Assembly: GCF_033115175.1 (NCBI RefSeq)
Contig: NC_084838.1
Coordinates: forward strand, 62,464,468-62,528,467
DNA length: 64,000 nucleotides
Origin: Lepus europaeus
Lineage: Eukaryota > Chordata > Mammalia > Lagomorpha > Leporidae
Reading direction: 5' to 3'
The position numbers and the translations under genes were made by a program. Of this stretch, positions 37,961 to 48,880 are shown piece by piece. The notes beneath the pieces were generated by a model. It was not told where the DNA came from, made no database searches, and worked only from the letters and a program-made list of their open reading frames with translations. The first letter of the stretch is position 1. Each line of letters opens with the position of its first letter.

Positions 37961-39175
37961 ACCAACAACTCATGCATATGAAGTCCATCTGCAAATGTAA
38001 AAATTTGTTTGGAATACATAATAGATGTACAAATGTTATCAGAATTCATGACCAAAGTTAGATGTCCTCCTTGACTAACAGACATAAAATTGTCCAGAAA
38101 AACAAGGTAATTGAATGTATAGATACAAATAAAAACAATAATTAAGGCCAATGGTACTAGGGTAATATACTTTTGTATTTCAGGATAATTTTCTTCTGGA
38201 GTTAAAAACACATGCATCTTAAGTCAATTTTTTTTAAAATCCAAGCCTCAGTATGTAATGCATAATTAATGTACAGAGTTTATCAGAATTCATGAGGAGG
38301 GTTAGTTGTTCTACTTGACTAAAAGCCATAAAATTGTCCAGAAAACTATATAAAGAGTCAAAGCTATGGTTATAAGCAAAGGACAACTAAGGCTATGTCT
38401 ATAAATTTAGGTAAGAAAAAAAATGAAAGAATCTTCTGTTTAAACGCCCTACCTGTGCTAACAACTGGTTTATTACAACTGCATCAAACCACAGTTATTC
38501 AGATATGTCTTCTTTTACTTATTTTTAGTTTTTGGTTGCTACTTATGTGAGAACTAGTTGATGTATACACATATTAGGATATTTCCTAAACTGCTATAAA
38601 AACAGACTAATTCTGGTGATGATGAATCCATACACAGGTGTAAACATGTTTTTCCTTTTGGGTCTCTGGGCTGTTAGAATCCCTAAAACATTTTTAAGAC
38701 TATATATCTAAAATTCAATAATCAGATATTCTTTCACTAATGTGATGTCTTTAAAATGCTCCCAGGCTGTGGCATGAAAATACTGTAGTGATATTTTAGA
38801 TTTTTTAAAATGACAGTTTGATAAATTGTAAGAATATACTAAGATATATTAACCCATTCTCCTGTTAGTAGACATTTAGGTTATTTTCCAGGATTCTTTT
38901 TGTGTGTGTTTTTCTTATGAATAATGCTACCATAAATAGGCTTTAAATGTTTCCTGATGACATATTTAGCACTCATTTCTTTGGCTTCAGATGAAGCAAA
39001 TTTGAATATATATATAAATTATATATGTGCCTGTATATATGTGAGTATGTATCATACATGTGTATATAGGTTAAAAAATAATTTCTTCATGGCAAATATC
39101 TAGAGAAAGCAATATTAGTCACATAATAATTCCAAATTGTTTTCAAAATCATAACAAGTTTTTATTCACCCAAAC
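37961..39175. other. TYRP1 upstream DNA, nothing firm
   Basis: Two similar stretches, 37990-38110 and 38250-38350, share ATCAGAATTCATGA and CATAAAATTGTCCAGAAAA, so this contains an old tandem duplication of about 120-150 bases. No gene recognised. Confidence 0.5.
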
Positions 39176-39852
39176 TTTTTTTAGATTTACTTATTTATTT
39201 ATTTGAACGGCAGAGAAACAGAGTGAAAGAGAAGGAGAAAGATCTTCCATTTGCTTTTTTTTTTTTTTTTTAAGATTTATTTATTTATTTGAAAGTCAGA
39301 GTTACACAGAGAGAGGAGAGGAGGCAGAGAGAGGTACAGAGAGAGAGGTCTTCCATCCACTGGTTCACTCCCCAAATGGCCACAACAATTGGAGCTGTGC
39401 TGATCTGAAGCCAGGAGCCAGGAGCTTCTTCCGTATCTCCCACATGGGTACAGGGGCCCAAGGACTTGGGCCATCTTCTACTGTTTTCCCAGGCCATAGC
39501 AGAGAGCTGGACTGGAAGTGGAGCAGCTGGGTCTTGAACTGGAGCCCATATAGGATGCTGGTACTTCAGGCCAGGGCGTTAACCCACTATGCCACAGTGC
39601 CTGCCCCTCCATTTGCTTCTTTACTCCTCAAATGGCCGCAATGAACGAACCTGGGCCAGATTGAAGGCGGGAGCCAGAAATTCCATCTGGTCTCCCATGT
39701 AGGTAGCAGGAGAACAAGCACTTGGGGAACCACCTGCTGCTTTCCCAGATGCATTAGCAGGGAGCTGAATTGGAAGCACAGCAGACAATAATCAAATTAG
39801 CTCTTTGATACAGGATGCTGGTGTCAGACGTCATGGCTTAACTAGCTGTGCT
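39176..39852 (-). mobile_element. Old CSINE split by a younger CSINE, minus
   Basis: The outer element runs 39176-39256 and continues 39608-39852. The inner CSINE lies at 39257-39607. The duplication TCCATTTGCTT (39246-39256 and 39608-39618) is made of outer-element sequence. Confidence 0.93.
39257..39607 (-). mobile_element. CSINE nested in an older CSINE, minus
   Basis: Complete CSINE, from the T-run and AAGATTTATTTATTTATTTG to CACAGTGCCTGCCCC. Confidence 0.94.
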
Positions 39853-40195
39853 AAAATGCTGGCCCCAGGGGCCAGTGCCATGGCTCACTTTGGTTAATCC
39901 TCTGCCTGCGGCTCTGGGACTCCGGGTTCTAGTCCCAGTTGCTCCTCTTCCAGTCCAGCTCTCAGCTGTGGCCCGGGAAGGCAGTGGAGGATGGCCCAAG
40001 TGCTTGGGCGCTGGTACCTGTGTGGGAGACCAGGGAGAAGCACCTGGATCCTGGCTTCAGATCAGCACAGCACCAGCCATGGTGGCGGCCATTTGGGGAG
40101 TGAACCAACGGAAGGAAGACCTTTCTCTCTGTCTCTCTCTCTCTCACTGTCTATAACTACCTGTCAAATAAATTAAAAAAAAAATGCTGGCCCCA
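39853..40195 (+). mobile_element. CSINE inserted at the head of the preceding CSINE, plus
   Basis: CSINE at 39868-40180 flanked by a 15-base duplication AAAATGCTGGCCCCA (39853-39867 and 40181-40195), which is the head sequence of the older minus-strand element. Confidence 0.94.
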
Positions 40196-40439
40196 TTCAA
40201 GAAGGTTTTTTAATTATTACTTTGTATACATTTATGAGACAGAGTTTGATAATTCAATACATATATTCAGTAGTTGATGATCAAATCAGCTTAGTTAACA
40301 TTTCCATCTCTTTGACATTTTTATAATACCACCATAATGTTTGTTTTTTTATGAATTCAATAGCTTGCTAGCACTTAGATTAACAGATAATTGTCAATGA
40401 CAATTTAATACTCCTTTATTGTCAGTTTTGCTCTCTTGT

Positions 40440-40826
40440 TTTGGCTACCTAGGGTCAACTGCAGTTTGAAAATATGAAATGGAAAATTCCAGAAACAAGC
40501 AACTGATAAATTTTAATTCTTGGTTTTTATATCTACTATTGTAGTATACAGTGTTTGAATTCAGATAATGCTTGTTTTACTTAATAATGTCCCCAAAGGA
40601 CAAGAATAGTGATCCTGGAGATTGGATCTGCCAAGAACAATAATGTGCTTCTTTATGGAAAAAGGTAAAATTCCTGATTTAATAATAATTTAAAAAATAA
40701 TATGCTGAGGTTGCTAATATCTAGGGTAAAAACAAATGGAAAGAAATCAGTACAGAGTTCAGTACTACCTATTGTTTCAGGCATCCACCAAGGATAAAGG
40801 GGTACCACTGTATCTCCTGAACATTT
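40440..40826 (+). mobile_element. Tigger-type DNA transposon with transposase start remnant
   Basis: GGGTCAACTGCAGTTTGAAA and ATGGAAAATTCCAGAAA match the Tigger1 left side. ATG at 40587 reads MSPKDKNSDPGD, close to the Tigger1 transposase start. A stop follows within 20 codons. The end (GGCATCCACCAAGGATAAAG, GGTACCACTGTA) is the right terminus, so the middle is deleted. Confidence 0.8.
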
Positions 40827-41365
40827 TTTCCATTGGATAAAATATCATAAAACATTAATAACAATGACTATTTTTCATGAATACTTAATTAATAATTTTT
40901 ATTTTGATGCAAGATCTTCATTATTGCCAGTAAGTCTTATGAAATTTTAATTTCATATTGCTTCCTTGGCTTACTCTTCTATGGGTATAATGCTTAGGGC
41001 AAAGTATAATAAAAATAATGCAAGATTTTGAGCTACATTGGGAAACTGGTATGGGTAATTATAGAATATCATTTCTTTACTTTCACATAATTTCAAAGAA
41101 TTACATTCTAATTGGAATATGGTAAAATTAACATATATTTGTTACTATTTCATAAAAATCATCTTTCTGAACTTTTGTGTTTCCTATACTTAGATCCATT
41201 ATTATAATGAGATGTTTATCATCTGTAATTTATTTATTAGTATTTTTAGATAGTAAGATATTAACCCCCTGCTTATCTTTCATACATCAAATGCATTTCT
41301 AAGTTTGCAATATGTTGTTCAAAGTTTCTTTGTGGTGTGTTCATGTACATCTTAATATCACAACT

Positions 41366-41990
41366 GGGATGGGTGTAGTGTTGTAGCAGGATAAGTCACC
41401 ACTTGTCATGTCAGCCATCCCATATTGGAGTGCCAGCATGAGTCCTGGCTCCTTGATTTCTTTTTCTTTTTTTTTTTTTTTTGACAGGCAGAATGGACAG
41501 TGAGAGAGAGAGACAGAGAGAAAGGTCTTTCTTTGCAGTTGGTTCACCCTCCAATGGCCACTGCGGCCATTGGGTCTCCCATGGGGTGCAGGGCCCAAGC
41601 AATTGGGCCATCCTCCATTGCACTCACTGGTCACAGCAGAGAGCTGGCCTGGAAGACGGGCAACCGGGACAGAATCCAGCGCCCCGACCGGGACTAGAAC
41701 CCGGTGTGCCGGCGCCGCAAGGCGGAGGATTAGCCTAGTGAGACACGGCGCCACCCATGCTCCTTGATTTCTGATCCAGTTTCCTGTTAATGCACCTGGG
41801 AAGGCAGCAAGAAATGGCCCATGTGCTTGGGCCCCTGCCATACATGTGGGAGACCTGGATGGAGTTCTTGGCTCCTGGCTCCTGGCTTCTGCCTGGCCCA
41901 GGCCTGGCTGTTGGGACCGTTTTGGGAGTAAATACGCAGATGCAAAATCTTTCTCTTTTCTGACACTGTTTTCCAAATAAACAAGGATTT
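41366..41990 (+). mobile_element. Old CSINE split by a young CSINE, plus
   Basis: The outer element runs 41366-41461 and 41759-41990. It is interrupted by a minus-strand CSINE at 41462-41758. Confidence 0.9.
41448..41772 (-). mobile_element. Young CSINE nested in an older CSINE, minus
   Basis: The inner CSINE has the young signature (TTGACAGGCAGAATGGACAG to GACACGGCGCCACCC), with an internal deletion of about 50 bases in the body. GCTCCTTGATTTCT flanks it at 41448-41461 and 41759-41772. Confidence 0.95.
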
Positions 41991-43760
41991 AAAAAGTCAC
42001 AAGTATCAGGGATTTAATTCACTGTCTCTTATAATTTTTAGCTTAGAAAGTTCCTCTTCATTAAGAAATTGATCTTTTCTCCCTTCCTCTTAAGTCCTTA
42101 ACACATTCAGAATTCATGTGACAAGTGATTTGGATAGATATAAATATGTTTTTTCAAATATTATCCTATGTTGTAAAGTACTACCACTTGGTCATGGGTA
42201 TTTACATGCAAATTTTTGTTTGCAGAACTATTGAGTTATCTTTGGAAGATGAGCACTCTGGTCTACTGACACCTACCTCACTGTCCTTCAATACCTAAAG
42301 ACATACTCTTTGAGGCGGAAGCCTTGGACTTGTTTTCTATAGTCATACACACACACATACAACAACACACAAAAAAAACAAAAAGACAAAAAAAAAAAAA
42401 GCTTCCCCTCTAAAAAAAACAAGCTGATACTTTATTACTATATTGTAATGTATCTATTACTAGGCGATTAAAGAAGTATTCCAGAATCTTTAGCAGGTGA
42501 TCCTGTAACCAAAAATATGATCTCAAATCACCAGGCTCAGTACACATATTAACGTTCGTGTTTGTTTTCCTTGTTGCTATAAGTTGAGCATTAATGATGC
42601 TAATTATTTCAAAATTACTTCACAATAACTTTGATGGACTTGATGGACAGGATGGCCGACTTCAGCTTCTGCTTGGACTTGGTCCTAAAATCCAGAGCAA
42701 AGACATTTTTCTAGAGATGTGAACATACTTCCCATGATACTCTTAATGGCCCGAGGCAGAGATCTAGTTTTAGGCAATTATGAGCAACCTAGATGAAGCT
42801 AACAATGTCTTACATCTTAGTTGGACCACTAATTTTAGGAAAAGATTATTTTTTCTACCTTCTTGAAACTTTTGGAAGCATATATTTTATAGGTTATATA
42901 TTAGAGGTAGTGAAAAAGTGTTCAGATAATTTTAAGCTAAATATTTTGTAAATTTATTGTGAGTATGCAGTTATAGATACTTACTTGAAGTTCCGTTTGT
43001 CACGAAAATTATTTCATGAAAACCATATTTTCCATGGAAAACAAATTTTTTATGAAATGAGTCATTATTCAAATATTTCTCTTTTGTATTATATCCATTT
43101 GTTGGATTTTATAAACCTGCTTCCAAAGATCTGGTAATCATAGTCTTCTTATTGTGATTGTAATCGAGTTCAAAAATTCATTCAACCATAACGAATCTCC
43201 CAAAAGTAACAATGATGCTTATGATGAGTTTGTTTAACCAAACACAGAATATATTTACTTATAAATTTATGTCACATATGTTATACTAAGCCAACAGGTT
43301 ATTATAAACATTAATTTTGTAGAATTTGGTAAAACCCTAGATTGACTATTACATAGACTTAAGTATTATTGAAATTTGGTATTTGTCTTTAAATTTTCAT
43401 TGCTTAATTTTAGCATGTCTTGCTAATTCTACGGGTTTTATGCACTCATTAACCAATATCTCAAGGCTTTGTACCCACTCAGGGCATAGTTAACTGTGAA
43501 AAACAGTGAATATTAAATGATACTAGGTTTTGATTTTCTTAGTCTGACTTCTTAATACATATAATTAGGTTATCATTTTGATCTCTTGAGTAAAGTTAAT
43601 AGCAATGTATCAATGCTGGCTTATTAGTTTTGACAAAGGTAGCGAAGTAATGTGTGATAACATTAGGAAAAAGTGATTGAAGGACATGTGGAAATTTTTC
43701 AAATTATCTTTGCAATTTTTCTGTAGATCTGTAATTATTTCCAATAAAATGTAAATTTTT
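41991..43760. other. Intergenic DNA, nothing recognised
   Basis: AT-rich, with an A-rich simple region at 42350-42420. No gene or clear repeat. Confidence 0.45.
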
Positions 43761-43761
43761 A

Positions 43762-44071
43762 AATAATTATTTATTCATACTTGAAAGGCATAGAGGCAGA
43801 GACATACAGACAAATCATAGAGATGGAGACATACAAAGAGAGATCTCTTCCAGTTCATTTCCAAATGGCCAAACAGACAGGAATGGCCCAAGCCTAAGCC
43901 AGGAGCCCAGAGCTTAGTCTGGGTATCCACATGGGTGGTAGGGCCCTAGGTCCTGGCTCCCAGGGCATTCATTACCAGAAAGCTGAAATTGGAAGTGCAG
44001 CAAAAACTCAAACCCCGTTATTTCAATACAGAACTTGGGCATCTTAGCCATTGCACCAATTATCTGCCACA
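43762..44071 (-). mobile_element. Old CSINE, minus
   Basis: AATAATTATTTATTCATACTTG, AGGCAGAGACATACAGAC, and head end GCCATTGCACCAATTATC. Confidence 0.78.
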
Positions 44072-44123
44072 AAATATTTATTATAAAGAGTTACCTTATA
44101 AACTATGTAATCTACTCATGTAT

Positions 44124-44439
44124 CAGTTGGCCCTCTATGTCTGTGGGTGTTCTGCTTCTGTAGATTCAACCAACTATGGATCAAAAATTTTCCGTACTGA
44201 CTGAACACATACAGACTCTTCCCTTGTCATCATTCCATGAACAATAAAGTATAGCAACTATTCACATAGCCTTTACATTGTATTAGGCATTATAAGTAAT
44301 GGAGACATGATTTAAAGGACCAACGTAAGTAAAATGAAAATACTCTGCGTCTTTATATAAGAAACTTGGGCATCTACAGATTTTAGTATTCTGGATGGTC
44401 CTAAGACCAATCTCCCATGGAAATTGAAGGGCACCTGCA
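44124..44439 (+). mobile_element. MER2-like MITE (Tigger group)
   Basis: Left end CAGTTGGCCCTCTATGTCTG and right end TTGAAGGGCACCTGCA form imperfect inverted repeats. GATTCAACCAACTATGGATC and ACATTGTATTAGGCATTATA are typical inner parts. About 316 bases, nearly complete, no coding capacity. Confidence 0.75.
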
Positions 44440-44689
44440 TTCACCTATAGAAATATAACTAACAGGACAGCCTGAATACAGTATGATACAAGAGGTACTG
44501 GTATGGACCAAGAGAATGCCTCAGGGACAAAACACAAGAGTTATTAAATATAAAAGTAAATGTAAGATGATGGCCTGATCCTTTTCTTCAGGACTCTAGT
44601 GGGTTTGTATACCCTCAGAAGGATTATTATTCATAAACATGTATCTTAAATGCTATACATGTATTGTTTATAATTCTTTAACATATTAC

Positions 44690-44830
44690 TAACATATTTC
44701 TTTCTTCTCTATTTTGCAGATGAGAAAACAGCAGCTTAGTAAAGTTGAGAAACTTTTTAGAGTCATATTTTTATGTGGCAGAATCAGACTTTAAAGCCAA
44801 AGAGTTTAGTCCCCAAATTTTTATCCCTCG
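44690..44830 (+). repeat. MIR
   Basis: TTGCAGATGAGAAAACAGCA, TTTTTATGTGGCAGAATCAG and the following bases match the MIR core. Confidence 0.65.
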
Positions 44831-45122
44831 CAAGTATTGCTTTGAATCATACATATCACAGTCTAACACAACAAGTCCGGATATAGAAAGAGTGCTGTAT
44901 TTTAATCACAAAATATATCAGCTTTGCTGCAAAGAGCCGCAAAGTCTTTGTTTCTCTGAGTAAAAGGACATAATAATATGTGTGTTGGGACAGGTAAGCT
45001 TACATAAATATAATCATATCAAATAAATAAATAAATAAAAAGTAATAATCTTAAAGTAGATGAAAAATTCTGCAAGTAACACTTTATTTATACCCATCTT
45101 AATATATGTAGACTGAATTTTT

Positions 45123-45445
45123 TCTTAATATTTTATTTATTTAAGAGGTAGAGTTGCAGACAGAGAGAGGGAGGGACAGAGAGAAAGGTTTTCTATCTGC
45201 TGGTTCACGCTCCAAAATGGCACAACAGCCAGAGCTGAGCCATTCTGAAGCCAGGAACCAGAAGCTTCATCCAGGCCTCCCAGGCAGGTAAGGGGTACCA
45301 ACCACTTGGGACATCTTCCACTGCTTTTCCAGGCTATAGAGAGAGCTGGATCAGAAAAGGAGTAGCAGGGACTTGAACCAGTACCCATATAGGTTGCCAG
45401 TGCTACAGGCAGAGGCTTAGCCTACTACATCACAGTGCTGGCCTG
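45123..45445 (-). mobile_element. CSINE, minus
   Basis: TTAATATTTTATTTATTTAAG through the GA-rich part and body to CACAGTGCTGGCC. Confidence 0.9.
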
Positions 45446-47899
45446 GACTGGAATGCATTTTACACAATGCCTTCACTATTATCAATCAAAGATAACAATA
45501 CCCAATCACTGTTGTGAATGTTCTTATAAATAAAAATTTCAGACTTTGAAGAAAGAGGAAAAGCTGTATTAATTATCAAGTCCTAGAACCTGACCACCAG
45601 TTAGAGAATCTTACTACACACATACTGCCATGATTTTTCTGCTTACAGGTATTTTTTAAAGGAAAAATTTGGTGCAAATCTTAAAGAGGAAAATGTACTT
45701 AACTCCTCCTTCTGTGGCTGAAAATTGTGGAGTGGTTAAAATGCAATAATCCAGCAAAGCCATTCACAATATAAGTCAAAAATGAATGTTAAAATTAAGT
45801 GAAACTGATCTTATTTCTAAGATTTCATGATGAAAATTACATTTTGTGATATGGTTGCCTTATGATAGGATAACATGCTAAGTTTAATGCATTTGCCTAC
45901 ATGAGCCAAGCAATGCATTATTAAAGGAAAAATGAATAATTGCTTATTGTTACCAGTCAGTAATAGCACATACTCAAAGATCCTTAAATGAATGATACTA
46001 CTGAGTTGTATGAATTATTTCTTAATATTAGTGCACTTTTGAAGCAAAGAAATAGCTTTGAAGAGAATGAGAATTAAGCAGAAGGAAGAGTACTTGACAG
46101 AAAATTAAGAATTAAGCTGTTCAGAAATGCACAGATTGGCAGAATCACATGACCCAGTAGTAATCAACTTGGGAGTGCATGTTATACATTCATAGTTGAA
46201 GTTAAGATAATATTGTAGGAAAAAGGACTGATTCCCACTTCCCATTTTTTTAAGTCTCATGATTGTCATTTATAAAATAGTTAATATAAAATCTATATGA
46301 TGAAGATCACAAAGTTAAATTAAATTAAGGGAAAAGAATTGTAGAAGCATGTGTATTTTTTCAGTAAAAATATTAAGGAATATTACTTTCTTTAGTGATC
46401 ATTTGTGGAAAATGATATTGAATACTGTAATTGTCAAGTTGGATTACATATTATTAAACTGTATTCTTAGTTGTGCTAAGCTTAGATTAATGGCTGGAAT
46501 TCCACAGGCATTAATTCAGCCCAAAGTCATCTGTTAGGTCAGTCATGTGTTTTCACCTCATGGAGAAGCTTAAATTCAATGGAAGTAATAAGGAAAAATG
46601 TAAAGCTTAGGCATATTCAGTTCAAAACAATGTTTTTATTTTAGGGCAGAATATTTTGTAGTTGAGATCTCAGATAACATGGACTCTGGTAAGCTGTGCT
46701 ATTAATTTTTTAACTGAGCTTTCAAAACTCAACATAAATGTGGAAATACTGAAGAAAAGCCAGTTAACAATAATTTGACTTTCATTCAATGAAATTATCT
46801 CTTGACAAATTGAGATAAAAGTTTAAAATATTCCTTTTATTGATATTCTGCTTGTTTTAGCAAGTGACCTTGTAAGATTTTCCTATAGAGACATTTCTAA
46901 GTACATATGTATGAGGCATCAAAGTCAAAATAATCATAGATATTTCTGCTTGGAATGGAATTGAGCAGTGCATTTATTGTGTAGGTGAAGTTATTATGCT
47001 CATTTCCAAAGTTCTACAATATTGGCAAAAGGTAAAATTTCAGTTATTTCAACATTTCTCAGTATTTCTATATGATCAGCATCCTGTTACTTACTTGGCA
47101 TGTGCTATGTGAAAGATGTGGATCTGGGACAGATACTTTGTCAAAGATGGTTGGTTTATCCATATATTTCAAAGAGTTAATTATACATACAATATATGAA
47201 ATGATATGTGTGCAGACACACTCATAATATATGTATCATAATGAACAAATTGTCTCTCTTTTTATGTTTTATGCTGGGTTTTGAAATGATGAAGAAAATA
47301 TAAAGCTCAATATGTATATCAATAATATCAACACTTTTTTCAACTTCTATTACTAGATTCATAACCTAAGGTATATGGATAGAGATAATATTATTAGCAA
47401 AAGAAGTTAAGAAATCATAGCACTCTACACTAACAAACATGTCATCATTTACTGAATGAATAACTAAACTTCTTATTAACTACTTGAAAAATCTAACATA
47501 TGGCTAATGTATGGGATAAGATATTTATGTATTTTTAATGTATGGATTTATAATGTTTCTATATATTTCTATTATATGACATATACTAGTTATAAAAATA
47601 TATATGAAATAATTTATGTGTTAAATAAAATATATATACATATATCAGTATTATTTTCGAATGCCTGCCTTATCAATTATCTCAATTAGAGCACAGAATT
47701 GAATCATATTTGATATGCATGTGAAACAGATGTTGAACTATTTCACTTTGCTTTACTTGGAGAAGCCATATAGCTTTTTTGTTGCATCCTGAATAAGGAG
47801 AGGTTACAGTTTGGGGGATGATATTTTTTTCTTCCCCTTTTCAACATGATATCATGTGCAAAATGGAAGGATGCCTGAGTATATGCTTTTTTATTCAAC
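45446..47899. other. Intergenic DNA, nothing recognised
   Basis: AT-rich, 2.4 kb with no SINE. Contains TA-rich low-complexity sequence at 47570-47645. Confidence 0.45.
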
Positions 47900-48220
47900 A
47901 AAATTATTTATTTTTATTTGAAAGGCAAAGTTCCAGAGAGAGAGAGAAATTGAGAGAAAGGAATTTTGCATCTGTTGGCCAGGCTCCTCAAATGCTTGTG
48001 AGTGTCAGGGTTAGTGCAGGTTGAAGGCAGGAGCCCTAAACTCCCTTTGTGTCCCCATGTGGGTGGCAGGGACCCAAATATTAAGCCATCAGCTCTGGCT
48101 GTCAGATTGTGCATTTTTAGGAAGCTGGAGAAGGAATAGAATGGGATTTCAAAACCAAGCAGTCAAATATGGGATGCTGGGATGCAGAAGTCTTAACCCC
48201 TGAACCAAATGCATGTCCCT
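47900..48220 (-). mobile_element. Old CSINE, minus
   Basis: ATTATTTATTTTTATTTGAAAG, diverged body with CCCATGTGGGTGGCAGGGAC, head end AATGCATGTCCC. Confidence 0.82.
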
Positions 48221-48230
48221 ATGTGTTCTT

Positions 48231-48564
48231 TTTAAAGATTTGTTATTTAACTTTTTGAAAGGCAGAGCTAGAGAGAGAGGAAAGGACTGAGAGAAATAGA
48301 AATCTTCCATTTGCTGTTTCACTCCCCAAGTGGCCTCAAAGGCCAGGGCTAGGCCAGACTGAAGCTAGGAGCTAAGATCTTCATCCTGATCTTCTACGTG
48401 GGTGTAGGGGCCCAAACAATTGGACCATCTTTGGATGCTTTCCCAGGAACATTAGCAGGGAGCTGGAATGGAAGTGGAGCAGTCTGGAATTGTACTGGCG
48501 CCCATAGGGGATGCCAGCAATCGCAGGCAGTGCTTTACCCCACTATGCTACGATGCCAGCCCCC
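48231..48564 (-). mobile_element. CSINE, minus
   Basis: AAAGATTTGTTATTTAAC, GA-rich part, body with GGCCCAAACAATTGGACC and head GATGCCAGCCCC. It follows the previous CSINE by about 10 bases in the same orientation. Confidence 0.88.
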
Positions 48565-48802
48565 TATTAACTCTAGCTGCATTTGTAGGCAAACTTCAGA
48601 CACTCAGTTAATTACCATAACTGGTGATTTTCTACCTATGTGAAGGCTAAACTGGGTGTTCCTAAATGGAGTTCTTCTGTAAGTGAAAGAACCCATAATT
48701 ATTCCAGTTTGCAAATTTTCAATTTTTAACACCTTACTTTTAAAATTATCATGCATTTTTTATCAAGGCAGTAAAGGAACAGAATGCTAATTGATGGGAG
48801 TT

Positions 48803-48880
48803 TTTTTTTTTTTTTTTGTTTTTGTTTTTGTTTTTTTTTTTTTAAGCAGAGTGGACAGTGAGAGAGAGAGACAGAAAGGG
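48803..48880 (-). mobile_element. CSINE 3' end fragment, minus
   Basis: Long T/G-T run, then AAGCAGAGTGGACAGTGAGA and GA-rich sequence only. Confidence 0.8.
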
